The notes: generated by a model from the sequence alone, not told the origin. Numbered from the stretch's first letter, positions 26,504 through 35,538 are shown. The stretch is DNA of 64,000 bases from Phycicoccus duodecadis (GCF_002846495.1 NZ_PJNE01000001.1:3162001-3226000); one strand, 5' to 3'. Program-made: numbers and translations.

Positions 26504-27253
26504 ATGGACGAGGTCGACCGGCTCTACGACACACGCGACGGGTTCGACCGCGCCGCGCAGGCGCTGGGCGCCGCCGCGGTCCCCACGGGGCGGCCCTATG
26601 AGGGCACCGACGAGAGCGGCGAGGTGCGGGTGCGGCTGACGCCCGAGGGGCACCTCGACGACGTGCGGGTGGGGATGGGCTGGCGCTCGCGGCTGGGGGC
26701 CGACGCGCTGCCGGCGGCCGTGCAGGACGCGATCGCCCGAGCCTCGGCCGGCCGCCTCGAGGACTGGGGGCACGGCCTCGACACCGCACTCAGCGGGCCT
26801 CCGGCGCCGCTGCGGCCGGCCCCGGCGCTGTACGACACCCTGGCCGGTCAGCTCGAGGACCGGGTCCGCTCGGCCCGCACCCCGGCCGAGATCCGGGCCG
26901 TCGAGGCCGCGCTGGTCGAGGTGATGGACGAGCTCCTGCGCAGCGTCGACGAGGCCACGGCCGAGGTCGACGCCGTCCTGACCGAGACCGTCCGGGGCGA
27001 GAGCGGGCGCGACCGCCACGTCGTGGTCGAGCTGACCGCCACCGGCGAGGTCACCACCCTCACCTACGACGACGCCTGGCTCCAGCGGGCGCACGCCGCC
27101 AACATCGGCCGCGAGACGATGCTGGCCGTCACCGCCGCTCGGCGCGCGCTCACCGGGCGCACCGTGGCCGACGCGGTGGCGGGCAGCCGCCTGAACCGGC
27201 TCCAGACCATGCTCAACGACCCGGACGCCGTCGCCGCGCGGCTCGGGCTCTGA
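26504..27253 (+). CDS. YbaB/EbfC-like protein of a type VII secretion-like cassette
   Basis: 249 residues from ATG 26504. The first ~110 residues resemble a YbaB/EbfC fold (GEVRVRLTPEGHLDDVRVG and WRSRLGADALPAAVQDAIAR). A second half repeats a similar pattern (VVVELTATGEVTTLTYDDAW), suggesting a tandem arrangement. Such proteins often accompany WXG100 genes in actinobacteria, role unknown. 12 bp separate it from the EspC-like gene. Confidence 0.65.
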   Translation: MDEVDRLYDTRDGFDRAAQALGAAAVPTGRPYEGTDESGEVRVRLTPEGHLDDVRVGMGWRSRLGADALPAAVQDAIARASAGRLEDWGHGLDTALSGPPAPLRPAPALYDTLAGQLEDRVRSARTPAEIRAVEAALVEVMDELLRSVDEATAEVDAVLTETVRGESGRDRHVVVELTATGEVTTLTYDDAWLQRAHAANIGRETMLAVTAARRALTGRTVADAVAGSRLNRLQTMLNDPDAVAARLGL

Positions 27254-27265
27254 CCGGGAGGCGCC

Positions 27266-27580
27266 ATGACACTGCAAGCGGACCTCGACGCCCTGCGCGA
27301 CGACGCCACGCTCTGGGACGGGGTGAGTGACGCGCTCGGCACGGCCCGGGCGGAGTGCGCCGGCCTGACCCTCAGCGCCCACGAGCTCACCGGCGTCGCC
27401 GACCGCAACGGTCTCGTCGCGCTCTACGAGCAGGTGAGATCGACGGTCGCGACACTCTTCGACGAGGGCTCGACCAGCACCGGCGACGTCGCCGCCGCCC
27501 TGCTCGACGTCCGCCACCAGTACCAGACCGACGACGAGGCGGCCCGGCGGCGGCTCGCCGGCGCGTGGGACCCGAAGTAG
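27266..27580 (+). CDS. EspC-like type VII secretion substrate
   Basis: A 104-residue all-helical protein. It carries the C-terminal secretion signal YxxxD (YQTDD, residues 86-90), followed by EAARRRLAG as in the EspC family. GGGAGG lies 6 bp before the ATG. It probably pairs with a WXG-type partner for export by an ESX system, but no secretion ATPase lies nearby. Confidence 0.7.
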   Translation: MTLQADLDALRDDATLWDGVSDALGTARAECAGLTLSAHELTGVADRNGLVALYEQVRSTVATLFDEGSTSTGDVAAALLDVRHQYQTDDEAARRRLAGAWDPK

Positions 27581-27591
27581 AGGAGCGCGAC

Positions 27592-28305
27592 ATGGACCCC
27601 GTCATCGAGAAGGCCCGCGAGCTCATCCAGCAGCTCCAGGAGAAGATCCAGAGCCTGGAGGACAAGCTCAACTGGGTGCTGTCGAAGATCCCCTGGGGGC
27701 TGGGCTGGATCGCCGACAGGATCCACGACGGCTGGAACCACCTCACCGGCAGGCTCGACGAGTTCTGGGCCTGGGTCGACGAGAACCTCAACAACCCGGG
27801 GAGCCCGGGCGCCTTGAGCGAGACCGCCCAGGCCTGGAACAACCGGGTCGGCGGGCCGGTCAGCTCGCAGTCGGGGCTCGTCGACGCCGGCCGGCTGATG
27901 GCCGACGACCGGTGGAGCGGCACCGCGGCCGACGCCTACCGGCAGGCCGTCACCCCGCAGAAGGCCGCCATGGACAAGATCAAGTCGAGCTTCTGCGAGG
28001 GGGTCTTCCAGGCGCTCGACAAGATGCAGACCTCGATCATCATCTTCTGGACGGCCTTCGCGGCCGGCGTCGCCGCCTGCATCGTCGGCTTCATCGGCGC
28101 CATCGCCTCGACCGCCTCGATCTTCGGCGCCCCGGCCGGGCCGTTCATCGCCGCCGGTGCCGTCCTGGTCCTGGTGGCCGCGCTCGGCGGCGCGATGCTC
28201 AAGCTGACCGCCGACATCAACAGCTCCAAGGGCATCCTGTCGGGCAAGCTCAACGACCTCAGCGCCTTCCCCGGCGGCGGCTGGCCGAAGGCCACGGGCC
28301 TGTGA
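27592..28305 (+). CDS. WXG-like protein with C-terminal membrane segments
   Basis: 237 residues. The order is an amphipathic N-terminal helix (VIEKARELIQQLQEKIQSLE), a region rich in Trp, the WxG motif DDRWSGTAADAYRQAV (W108), then two membrane segments (about 146-170 and 180-202). It looks like an ESX-type substrate or effector held in, or inserted into, a membrane. AGAGGAGCG lies 5 bp before the start; 11 bp after the EspC-like gene. Confidence 0.65.
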   Translation: MDPVIEKARELIQQLQEKIQSLEDKLNWVLSKIPWGLGWIADRIHDGWNHLTGRLDEFWAWVDENLNNPGSPGALSETAQAWNNRVGGPVSSQSGLVDAGRLMADDRWSGTAADAYRQAVTPQKAAMDKIKSSFCEGVFQALDKMQTSIIIFWTAFAAGVAACIVGFIGAIASTASIFGAPAGPFIAAGAVLVLVAALGGAMLKLTADINSSKGILSGKLNDLSAFPGGGWPKATGL

Positions 28306-28739
28306 CCCCCGGCGCCACCGGCCGGGCCCGCGCCCGGGTCGTCGGCACCCTGCTGGCCCTCGTGACCACGGCCGGCGTGGGGGTGGTCTGCGTCGCCCTG
28401 AGCGACACCGGCTGGCACGCGGTCGCGGTGGGGCTGCTCGTGGTCGCCGGGGTCGTGGCCGACGTGGTCCTGGTCTCGGGGCACCTGCGGTTCGCCCGCG
28501 GAGACCTGGCGCGGGCCGCCCTGCTGCTGCGCCCCGGCGTCCGGGTCGCCGCGGGGGTGGCCCTGGCGCTGGCCGTCGTGGGTCTGCTGGCCCTCCTGCT
28601 GGTGGGGGGCGACGCGATGGCGGTGTGGCTCACGACCTGGCTCACGGCGCTGGTCGCGGTGGGGCCTCCCTGGCTCGGGGCCCAGGGCCTGCGCGAGCTG
28701 CGGGAGGGGACCGCCGACGCGGCTCCGCCGGCCCGCTGA
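28302..28739 (+). CDS. Small four-TM membrane protein
   Basis: 145 residues from a GTG that overlaps the previous stop (GTGA). Two pairs of hydrophobic segments are seen: VVGTLLALVTTAGVGVVCVA and VAVGLLVVAGVVADVVLVSG, then VAAGVALALAVVGLLALLLV and VWLTTWLTALVAVGPPWLG. No known domain. Tight coupling suggests it is a partner or immunity-type protein for the WXG-like protein; that is speculation. Confidence 0.6.
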   Translation: MTPGATGRARARVVGTLLALVTTAGVGVVCVALSDTGWHAVAVGLLVVAGVVADVVLVSGHLRFARGDLARAALLLRPGVRVAAGVALALAVVGLLALLLVGGDAMAVWLTTWLTALVAVGPPWLGAQGLRELREGTADAAPPAR

Positions 28740-28753
28740 CGAGCGACACGACG

Positions 28754-28783
28754 GAGGGCCCGCACCGTCGGGTGCGGGCCCTC
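28754..28783 (+). terminator. Terminator of the WXG cassette
   Basis: A perfect 13-bp stem (GAGGGCCCGCACC/GGTGCGGGCCCTC) with the loop GTCG, 14 bp after the last gene. It also ends the small minus-strand gene at 28801-28938. Confidence 0.85.
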
Positions 28784-28800
28784 GCGTGGTCGCGCCGGGG

Positions 28801-28938
28801 TCAGGCGGCGGAGTGGCGACGCAGGATGCTGGGTGCGCTCCAGCGCATCTCCATCCGCGTCCGGCCGTCGTCGGTGCGCACGGGGACCCAGCGAGCGCTG
28901 AGGCCGGTCGGCGTCGTGGTGCTGGTGGCCTTCTTCAT
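28801..28938 (-). CDS. Conserved-looking 45-residue small protein
   Basis: Reads MKKATSTTTPTGLSARWVPV, then RTDDGRTRMEMRWSAP and SILRRHSAA. AGAGGGGG lies 5 bp before the ATG and the perfect hairpin 28754-28783 follows the stop. Short proteins with an RWVPV...R(M)EMRW core are frequent in actinobacteria, to my knowledge without an assigned role. The core pattern and the flanking signals support real coding. Confidence 0.65.
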   Translation of the reverse strand: MKKATSTTTPTGLSARWVPVRTDDGRTRMEMRWSAPSILRRHSAA

Positions 28939-29080
28939 GTCGGCCCCCTCTCGTTGGTCGTTCGTTCACCTGCTGTTCATCTACTCTACCGCGCAGTGGC
29001 CTGGAAGGTGAACGAACGGTGAACATCGGAGTGCCGGACGGCTCCGCGGGGTCCTCCCACCCGGCCCTACAGTGAGTGGC

Positions 29081-29830
29081 ATGGGTGCGACACGGGTGGC
29101 CGTCATCGGAGCGGCGGGGCGGATGGGCGCGACCGTCTGCGCCGCGGTCGAGGCGGCCGACGACCTCGAGCTCGTGGGTCGCTTCGACGTCGGCGACGAC
29201 CTGGGTGACCTCGCCGGGGCCGACGTGGTCGTCGAGTTCTCCGTGCCCGACGCCTCGCCCGGAAACGTCGCCCACTGCGTCGCCGCCGGCGTGCACGTCG
29301 TCGTGGGGACCACGGGCTGGTCCGACGACCGGCTGGCCACGTTGCGCGCCCGGGTGGACGCCGCGCCGGGCGTCGGTGTGCTCGTCGCGCCCAACTTCGC
29401 CGTCGGCGCGGTGCTGATGATGGAGTTCGCGCGCCGGGCCGCCCCGTTCTTCGAGTCGGTCGAGATCGTCGAGCTGCACCACCCCGACAAGGTCGACGCC
29501 CCCTCCGGCACCGGTGCCCGCACCGCCGAGCTCGTCGGTGCGGCCCGGGAGGCCGCCGGGGTCGGGCCGGTCCCCGACGCCACCACCCACGACCCGGACG
29601 GCGCCCGCGGAGCACGCGTGCACGGCATCCCGGTGCACTCGGTGCGCCTGCGCGGCCTGGTCGCGCACCAGGAGGTGCTGCTGGGCGGGCCGGGCGAGAT
29701 GCTCACCCTGCGCCACGACTCCTTCGACCGCGCCTCGTTCATGACCGGCGTGCTGGCGGCTTTACGGCAGGTGCCGCAGCACCCCGGGCTCACCGTCGGC
29801 CTCGAGCACTACCTCGGTCTCGGCGGGTGA
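29081..29830 (+). CDS. dapB: 4-hydroxy-tetrahydrodipicolinate reductase
   Basis: 249 residues from ATG 29081; a GTG at 29072 is also possible. The NAD(P) loop is AVIGAAGRMG, the catalytic segment ELHHPDKVDAPSGT. It performs the second step specific to lysine/DAP synthesis. It overlaps cysG by 4 bp. dapA lies 5.8 kb away. Confidence 0.96.
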   Translation: MGATRVAVIGAAGRMGATVCAAVEAADDLELVGRFDVGDDLGDLAGADVVVEFSVPDASPGNVAHCVAAGVHVVVGTTGWSDDRLATLRARVDAAPGVGVLVAPNFAVGAVLMMEFARRAAPFFESVEIVELHHPDKVDAPSGTGARTAELVGAAREAAGVGPVPDATTHDPDGARGARVHGIPVHSVRLRGLVAHQEVLLGGPGEMLTLRHDSFDRASFMTGVLAALRQVPQHPGLTVGLEHYLGLGG

Positions 29831-31080
29831 CCACCCTCGTCGGGCTCGACCTGGCCGGCCGGCGTGTGGTGGTCGTGGGGGCCGGGGCGGTCGGGGTGCG
29901 GCGCACCCGGCGGCTGCTCGAGGACGCGGCCCGCGTGGTGCTGGTCGACCCCGAGCCCTCGGCCGACGCGCGCCGGATGGCCTCGCACGGCGACGTCGCG
30001 CTGGTCGAGCGCGCCGTGCGGGCCGCCGATCTCGACGGCGCCTGGCTGGTCGTGGCCGCGACGTCCGACCCGGCGACGAACGCCCAGGTGGCCGCGTGGA
30101 GCGAGGGCGCCGGCACCTGGTGCGTCAACGCCTCCGACGGAGCGTCCGGGTCGGCGCGGATGGCCGCCGCCGGGCGGCACGGCGACCTCGCCATCGGCGT
30201 GGTCAGCACCGAGGAGCCCGACCCGCGCCGCGCGGCGGCTGTGCGCGACGCGCTCGTGCGCCACGTCTCAGCGGGCGAGGTCGACCTGCGCCGGCGCCGG
30301 CCCGGGCAGGGCCGCGTCGTGCTGGTCGGCAGCGGACCGGGCGACCCCGACCTGCTCACCACCGGGGGCCGCGAGGCCCTGCGCACCGCCGACGTCGTCG
30401 TCACCGACCGGCTCGGCGCCACCGGCATCCTGGACCAGTTGCCCGACGACGTCGAGGTCGTCGACGTCGGGAAGAGCCCGACCAACCATCCCGTCCCGCA
30501 GGCCGAGATCAACCGCATCCTGGTCGAGCACGCCCTCGCGGGGCGCACCGTCGTGCGCTACAAGGGCGGCGACCCGTACGTGTTCGGCCGGGGCGGGGAG
30601 GAGGTGCACGCCTGTCGCGCCGCCGGGGTGATGGTCGAGATCGTGCCGGGCATCACCTCCGCGTTCGCGGTGCCGGCGCTGGCCGGCATCCCCGTCACCC
30701 AGCGCGGCGTCGCCACCTCGGTGCTCGTCACCTCCGGGCACGCGGGGGCCGACCCCGCGACCGTCGAGGCGCTCGCGGCCGGCGCCACCGTGGTGCTGCT
30801 GATGGCGGTCTCGTCGCTGCCCGACATCTGCGCCGCGGCACTGGCCGCTGGGGTCGACGCCGACCTCCCGGTGGCGGCCATCGAGCGGGGGTCGACCGCG
30901 CACGAACGCGTCACGCGCGCCCGCCTCGACACCGCCGCCGACGTGATGGCCGACGCCGGGGTGCGCCCGCCGGCCATCGTGGTCATGGGACGGGTCGCCG
31001 CGGAGGGCTTCCTCGACGACGAGGTCTGCGCGACCCTGGCACGGCCGGTGTCCCCGGACGCCGCCGACACCGATGACTGA
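29827..31080 (+). CDS. cysG: Siroheme synthase, two-domain (precorrin-2 dehydrogenase / uroporphyrinogen-III methyltransferase)
   Basis: 417 residues from a GTG. The N-terminal ~150 residues form the Met8-like dehydrogenase (VVVVGAGAVGVRRTRRLLED). Residues ~160-400 form the SAM-dependent methyltransferase (VGSGPGDPDLLTTGGREAL and RYKGGDPYVFGRGGEE). Together they convert uroporphyrinogen III to sirohydrochlorin. The final chelation is probably done by the next gene, which overlaps by 8 bp. Confidence 0.93.
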   Translation: MTTLVGLDLAGRRVVVVGAGAVGVRRTRRLLEDAARVVLVDPEPSADARRMASHGDVALVERAVRAADLDGAWLVVAATSDPATNAQVAAWSEGAGTWCVNASDGASGSARMAAAGRHGDLAIGVVSTEEPDPRRAAAVRDALVRHVSAGEVDLRRRRPGQGRVVLVGSGPGDPDLLTTGGREALRTADVVVTDRLGATGILDQLPDDVEVVDVGKSPTNHPVPQAEINRILVEHALAGRTVVRYKGGDPYVFGRGGEEVHACRAAGVMVEIVPGITSAFAVPALAGIPVTQRGVATSVLVTSGHAGADPATVEALAAGATVVLLMAVSSLPDICAAALAAGVDADLPVAAIERGSTAHERVTRARLDTAADVMADAGVRPPAIVVMGRVAAEGFLDDEVCATLARPVSPDAADTDD

Positions 31081-31780
31081 GCCGGCCCCGCCGGTGCTGG
31101 TCGTGTGTGCCCACGGCACGCGCGACCCGGCGGGCCGCGCGGCCGTGCGGGCGTGCGTCGCCGCGGTGGCCGCCCGGCTGCCCGGGGTCGACGTACGCGA
31201 GGCCTACGTCGACGTGCACGCCCCCGAGGTCGCCGACGTCGTGGCCGACCTGCCGCGGCGCCCCGACGGCGCGGTGGCCGGCGTCGTGGTGCCCCTGCTG
31301 CTGGCCGCCGGCTACCACGTTCGGGTCGACCTGGCCGCGGCCGTGCAGGGGCGCCCCGACGTGCTGGTGACCGGGGCGCTGGGCCCGGACGACCTGCTGG
31401 TCGACGTCCTCCTCGACCGGATGGCCGCGGCGCGCGCCTCGTCCGAGGGGTCCGTGGTACTCGTCCCGGCGGGCTCCAGCGACGAGCGGGCGCAGGCCGG
31501 CTCGCGCGAGACGGGGCGCCGGCTGGGGGAGCGGCTGGGGCGCGACGTGCGGCTGGCCTTCGCCGCCGGCCCGCGGCCCCCGGTGGCGTGCGCGGTCACC
31601 CGGGCGCGCCTCGAGGGGGCGACCCCGGTGACGGTGGTGTCGTACCTGCTGGCGCCGGGGTTCTTCCAGCGCCGGCTCGAGGCCAGCGGCGCGGCCACCG
31701 TCACCGGCCCGCTGCTGCCCGACCCGCGCGTGGCCGACCTGGTGGTGGCCCGCTACCGCGCCGCCCTGGAGCCCGCCTGA
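31073..31780 (+). CDS. Sirohydrochlorin chelatase-like protein
   Basis: 235 residues: a two-half chelatase of the CbiX/SirB type. The first half starts VLVVCAHGTRDPAGR with the catalytic His, and has VVPLLLAAGYHVRVDL; the second half has VPAGSSDERAQ and VVSYLLAPGFFQRRL. It inserts Fe (or Co) into sirohydrochlorin. Coupled to cysG. Confidence 0.88.
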   Translation: MTEPAPPVLVVCAHGTRDPAGRAAVRACVAAVAARLPGVDVREAYVDVHAPEVADVVADLPRRPDGAVAGVVVPLLLAAGYHVRVDLAAAVQGRPDVLVTGALGPDDLLVDVLLDRMAAARASSEGSVVLVPAGSSDERAQAGSRETGRRLGERLGRDVRLAFAAGPRPPVACAVTRARLEGATPVTVVSYLLAPGFFQRRLEASGAATVTGPLLPDPRVADLVVARYRAALEPA

Positions 31781-31802
31781 CGCCCGCCCCCGCCCCCCTC
31801 GG

Positions 31803-31825
31803 CTTTTCGGGGTCACCCCGAAAAG
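31803..31825. terminator. Bidirectional terminator
   Basis: CTTTTCGGGG-TCA-CCCCGAAAAG, a perfect 10-bp stem between two converging genes, with T-rich ends on both strands. Confidence 0.85.
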
Positions 31826-31894
31826 AGCACCGGACAAGGGTTGGCAGCCGGGGTCTCGTCGAGAAGGTCCTGGGTCGAGCCCGGGAGCGGGGGC

Positions 31895-32209
31895 TCAGGA
31901 CCAGCCGACCGCGCGTAGCAGCCCAGCGGTCAGTGCCGCCCCCACCACCACGACCAGGAAGTTCGCCCGCAGCAGCAGCAGCCCCATGGCCACGGCCAGG
32001 GCCGCCAGCCGGGCGTCCAGCACCAGCGAGCCACCGTCGCCGACCAGGGTCTGCACCGTGACGAGGGCGGTGAGCAGCGCCACCGGCAGCAGGGCCACGA
32101 CCCGGGACCGGCGCTCGCCCTCGACCCACGCCGCCGGCACCAGGTAGCCGGCCAGCTTGAGCGCGAACGCGGCCGCGCACGCGAGCAGGACCGTCGTCCA
32201 GGTGCTCAC
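31895..32209 (-). CDS. azlD: AzlD-like small subunit of branched-chain amino acid exporter
   Basis: 104 residues with four hydrophobic segments, e.g. ALKLAGYLVPAAWVEG and LRANFLVVVVGAALTAGLLR. AzlD pairs with AzlC to export branched-chain amino acids. The GTG start overlaps the azlC stop by 4 bp. Confidence 0.88.
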   Translation of the reverse strand: MSTWTTVLLACAAAFALKLAGYLVPAAWVEGERRSRVVALLPVALLTALVTVQTLVGDGGSLVLDARLAALAVAMGLLLLRANFLVVVVGAALTAGLLRAVGWS

Positions 32210-32907
32210 CGGGCCACCCGCCGGCGCGGCACGAGCCCCACGGCCACCGCCGCCAGGGCCGCGAGGATGACCGGCACCCCCGCCGGGAGCGCCGGGCTGG
32301 TCAGCAACGCCACGAAGGCGGCCAGCACCGCCGTCGCCGCGGCATCCCCGCCCCGCAGCCGCGGCCACAGCAGCGCCGCGAAGGCCGCCGCCGCCGCCGC
32401 GTCGAGCCCGTAGGTGCGCGGGTCGCCGATCGCGTTGCCGACCACCGCCCCGACGAGCGTCATCAGGTTCCAGCCCAGGAAGACCGCGATGCCGGTGACC
32501 CAGAACCCCAGCCGCTGGGCCGGCCGCTCGGGCTGGGCGACGCCCACGGCCGTCGACTCGTCGATGGTCAGATGGGCCGCCGCGAGCCGGCGCCATCCGG
32601 CCACCCCCAGGAAGCGCGAGGTCTGCAGGCCGTACAGGCCGTTGCGCACCCCGAGCAGGGTCGAGGTCGCGACGGCCGCCGCCCCGCCTCCCCCCGCCCC
32701 GAGCACCCCGACGACGGCGAACTGCGACCCGCCGCTGAACAGCAGCAGCGAGAGGGCCTGGGTCTGCCAGATGCTCAGGCCGGAGGCCACCGAGAGGGCG
32801 CCGAACGAGATGCCGTAGGCGCCGGTCGCGATCCCGACGGACAGGGCCTGCCGCCGCACCGCGCGGCGCCGGATGTCCGCGAGCGGCGCGTCGGCGGCCT
32901 CGCTCAT
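32206..32907 (-). CDS. azlC: AzlC family branched-chain amino acid permease
   Basis: 233 residues, several membrane segments. Family motifs include SFGALSVASGLSIWQTQALS, LLFSGGSQFAVVGVLGAGG and VRNGLYGLQTSRFLG. It overlaps the GNAT gene stop by 4 bp, forming a coupled run GNAT-azlC-azlD. Confidence 0.92.
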   Translation of the reverse strand: MSEAADAPLADIRRRAVRRQALSVGIATGAYGISFGALSVASGLSIWQTQALSLLLFSGGSQFAVVGVLGAGGGGAAAVATSTLLGVRNGLYGLQTSRFLGVAGWRRLAAAHLTIDESTAVGVAQPERPAQRLGFWVTGIAVFLGWNLMTLVGAVVGNAIGDPRTYGLDAAAAAAFAALLWPRLRGGDAAATAVLAAFVALLTSPALPAGVPVILAALAAVAVGLVPRRRVAR

Positions 32908-33500
32908 CCCTCGTCGGCGCCGATGCCGGCCACCAGCCGGACCTCGCGCAGCGCGTCGCCGTCGGGGGAGACGACGCGGTCGCGGTAGGCGCCGTCGGGG
33001 CCGAAGCCGGAGGCGGTGAGGAAGGTGCGGGTGGCCTCGTCGTCGGCGGGCAGCCACACGGTGACGGCCTCGGCCCCGGCCTCGCGCAGCAGGTCGACCG
33101 CGGCGTTGACCAGCCGGGAACCGTGCCCCTGCTGGCGGGCGTCGGGATGCACCGCCAGCAGGCTCACCTCGCCCCAGGCGGGCTCGGCGTCCGGGTCCTG
33201 CGAGGGGCCGGTGGCGACCGCCCCCACGACCTGGTCGCCCGCGCACGCGACCATCAGCCGGTAGACGCCCTCGGGGGGGTGGGTCAGGCTCTCGCGCCAG
33301 GCACGGGCGAACGGCTCGGGCTCGAAGGCCGCGACGACCTCGGGCGACAGCCGGGAGCCGTAGGTGTCGCGGAAGACGACGGCCTGCACCAGCCCGACCG
33401 CCGGGGCGTCGTTGGGCCGGGCGCGCCGCACGCTGGCGTCGGCCAGCGGCCCGGGGGACGGGTCGTGCTCGTGGTCGTGGTCGTGCGGGTGGTCGCTCAT
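32904..33500 (-). CDS. GNAT-family N-acetyltransferase with His/Asp-rich N-terminus
   Basis: 198 residues from ATG 33500. The acetyl-CoA loop is HPDARQQGHGSRLVNAA. The first 15 residues (MSDHPHDHDHEHDPS) could bind metal. Substrate unknown. It overlaps the crotonase stop by one base. Confidence 0.88.
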   Translation of the reverse strand: MSDHPHDHDHEHDPSPGPLADASVRRARPNDAPAVGLVQAVVFRDTYGSRLSPEVVAAFEPEPFARAWRESLTHPPEGVYRLMVACAGDQVVGAVATGPSQDPDAEPAWGEVSLLAVHPDARQQGHGSRLVNAAVDLLREAGAEAVTVWLPADDEATRTFLTASGFGPDGAYRDRVVSPDGDALREVRLVAGIGADEG

Positions 33501-34231
33501 CAGTGCCCCCGGAACCGCGGCTCGCGCCGCTCGGTGAACGCGGCGCGCCCCTCGGTGAGGTCGTCGCTGGCCCAGGCCCGGGCGAAGGCGGCCTCGTAGC
33601 GCGAGACCGCGGCGTCGTCGCCCGGTGCCACCCCGAGCCCCTGCTTGGTGCCGGCCTGGGTCAGCGGGGCCAGCCGGGCGGCGCGGCCCGCGAGGGCCAC
33701 CGCGTCGTCGAGGCCCCCGCGCTCCTGGGCGAACCCCAGCCGCCACGCGTCGTCGGCGTCGAGCACGGCGGCGGTGAGGGTCAGGTGCCGCGCGGCACCC
33801 TCGCCCCAGAGGCGCGCGAGCCGGTCGAGCGTCCAGTGGTCGACCATCAGGCCGAGCTTCGCCACCGGCACGGCGAACCGCGCGGTGTCGGCCACCACCC
33901 GCACGTCGCAGGCGAGCGCGAGCTGCATCCCGAGCCCCAGGCACGAGCCCTCGACCGCTGCCACGGTGACCACCGGCACCGCCGCGAGGTGGCGCAGGAC
34001 CTCGGCCAGCCGTTGGGTGAACCCGACGTCCTCGAGCTCGGTCAGGTCGGCGCCGGCGCAGAAGTGACCGCCGGCCCCGGTGAGCACCAGCGCGCGGGCG
34101 CCGGCGTCGACCGCCTCGACCACCGCCGCGTGCAGCTCCTCGAGGGCCTCCGGGTTCAGGGCGTTGCGCCGTTCGGGCCGGTCGATGGTGACGACCGCGA
34201 CCTGGTCGGCGAGGGAAGCGTGGACGGGCAC
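33500..34231 (-). CDS. Enoyl-CoA hydratase/isomerase family (crotonase fold)
   Basis: About 243 residues if the GTG at 34231 is used; GTG at 34249 is also possible. The oxyanion-hole segments HFCAGADLTEL and GSCLGLGMQLALACDVRV are present. The positions that carry the two catalytic Glu of true hydratases read PVAKLGL and VDHWTLDRL, so a classic hydratase activity is doubtful. It may be an isomerase, decarboxylase or thioesterase of the superfamily. Confidence 0.85.
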   Translation of the reverse strand: MPVHASLADQVAVVTIDRPERRNALNPEALEELHAAVVEAVDAGARALVLTGAGGHFCAGADLTELEDVGFTQRLAEVLRHLAAVPVVTVAAVEGSCLGLGMQLALACDVRVVADTARFAVPVAKLGLMVDHWTLDRLARLWGEGAARHLTLTAAVLDADDAWRLGFAQERGGLDDAVALAGRAARLAPLTQAGTKQGLGVAPGDDAAVSRYEAAFARAWASDDLTEGRAAFTERREPRFRGH

Positions 34232-34264
34232 GGGCCCGACCCTACCCACCGGGTCGCAGCCGGC

Positions 34265-34732
34265 TCAGCGCCGGTCGTAGGTGACGAAGGCGAAGCCGTC
34301 GCGCGGGTCGCGCCCGCTCTCGTGCCACTGGCCGGGGTCGATGGGGGGGAACTGGACGTCGCCGGAAGGCTCCTGGTCGACCTCGGTGACGAGCAGCCGG
34401 TGCGCGAAGGGCATGGCCTCGGCGTAGACCTGGCCGCCGCCGACCACGAAGACCTCGTCGGTCGGCCCGGCCAGGGCCAGCGCCTCGGCCAGCGAGTGCG
34501 CGGTCTCGACCCCGGGATGGGCCCAGTGCGGCTGCCGGGTGATGACGATGCTGCGCCGCCCCGGCAGCACCCGGCCGATCGCGTCGAAGGTGCGCCGCCC
34601 CATCACCAGGGGGTGCCCCATGGTGGTGCGCTTGAAGTAGGCGAAGTCCTCGGGCAGGTGCCACGGCATCGCCCCGTCGGCGCCGATGACGCCGTTGCGG
34701 CCGACGGCGGCGATGAGCGAGACCCGCGTCAT
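34265..34732 (-). CDS. folA: Dihydrofolate reductase
   Basis: 155 residues. Diagnostic parts are [32 protein letters not shown] and [13 protein letters not shown]. It regenerates tetrahydrofolate after ThyA. ATGA overlap with thyA upstream. Confidence 0.97.
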   Translation of the reverse strand: MTRVSLIAAVGRNGVIGADGAMPWHLPEDFAYFKRTTMGHPLVMGRRTFDAIGRVLPGRRSIVITRQPHWAHPGVETAHSLAEALALAGPTDEVFVVGGGQVYAEAMPFAHRLLVTEVDQEPSGDVQFPPIDPGQWHESGRDPRDGFAFVTYDRR

Positions 34733-35538
34733 ACGGCGATCGGGGCCTTGATCGACGGATGCGCCTCGTAGCCGACGAGCTCGAAGTCGTCGAGGTCGTA
34801 GGCGTCGATGCTCTCGCGCGCCGTGATGCGCATGGTGGGCAGCGCCAGGGGCTCGCGGGTGAGCTGGAGGGCCGCCTGCTCGAGGTGGTTCAGGTAGAGG
34901 TGCGCGTCGCCGAGGGTGTGCACGAACTCGCCCGCCCGCAGCCCGGTCTGCTGCGCGACCATCATGGTCAGCAGGGCGTACGAGGCGATGTTGAACGGCA
35001 CGCCGAGGAAGACGTCGGCGCTGCGCTGGTAGAGCTGGCAGTCGAGGAACGCCGGGCCGCCGTCGGCCGCCGGACGCACGTAGAACTGGAACATGGTGTG
35101 GCACGGCGGCAGCGCCATGTGGTCGACGTCGGCGACGTTCCAGGCGGAGACGATGTGGCGGCGCGAGTCGGGGTTGGTGCGCACCGACTCGACGACCTTG
35201 GCGATCTGGTCGACGGTGCGGCCGTCGGGCGTGGGCCACGAGCGCCACTGGTGGCCGTACACCGGGCCGAGGTCGCCGTGCTCGTCGGCCCACTCGTCCC
35301 AGATGGAGATGCGCCGCTCCTGGAGCCAGCGCACGTTGGTGTCGCCGCGCAGGAACCAGAGCAGCTCGCCGATGATCGAGCGCAGGTGCAGCTTCTTGGT
35401 CGTGAGGACCGGGAAGCCCTCGGTGAGGTCGAAGCGCATCTGGTACCCGAAGACGCTGCGGGTACCGGTGCCCGTGCGGTCGGACTTCTCGACCCCGTGG
35501 GTCATGACGTGGTCGAGCAGCTCGAGGTACTGGCGCAC
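34729..35538 (-). CDS. thyA: Thymidylate synthase
   Basis: 269 residues. The nucleophile is Cys146 in [25 protein letters not shown] and the dUMP-binding [20 protein letters not shown] are intact. It makes dTMP and dihydrofolate. Divergent from dapA with a 108-bp gap that must hold both promoters. Confidence 0.98.
   Translation of the reverse strand: MRQYLELLDHVMTHGVEKSDRTGTGTRSVFGYQMRFDLTEGFPVLTTKKLHLRSIIGELLWFLRGDTNVRWLQERRISIWDEWADEHGDLGPVYGHQWRSWPTPDGRTVDQIAKVVESVRTNPDSRRHIVSAWNVADVDHMALPPCHTMFQFYVRPAADGGPAFLDCQLYQRSADVFLGVPFNIASYALLTMMVAQQTGLRAGEFVHTLGDAHLYLNHLEQAALQLTREPLALPTMRITARESIDAYDLDDFELVGYEAHPSIKAPIAV

Noticed and set aside
22125..26789. A 1554-residue minus-strand open frame opposite pnp and the DUF559 gene
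   Set aside because: It shadows rpsO and pnp and has no recognisable domain.
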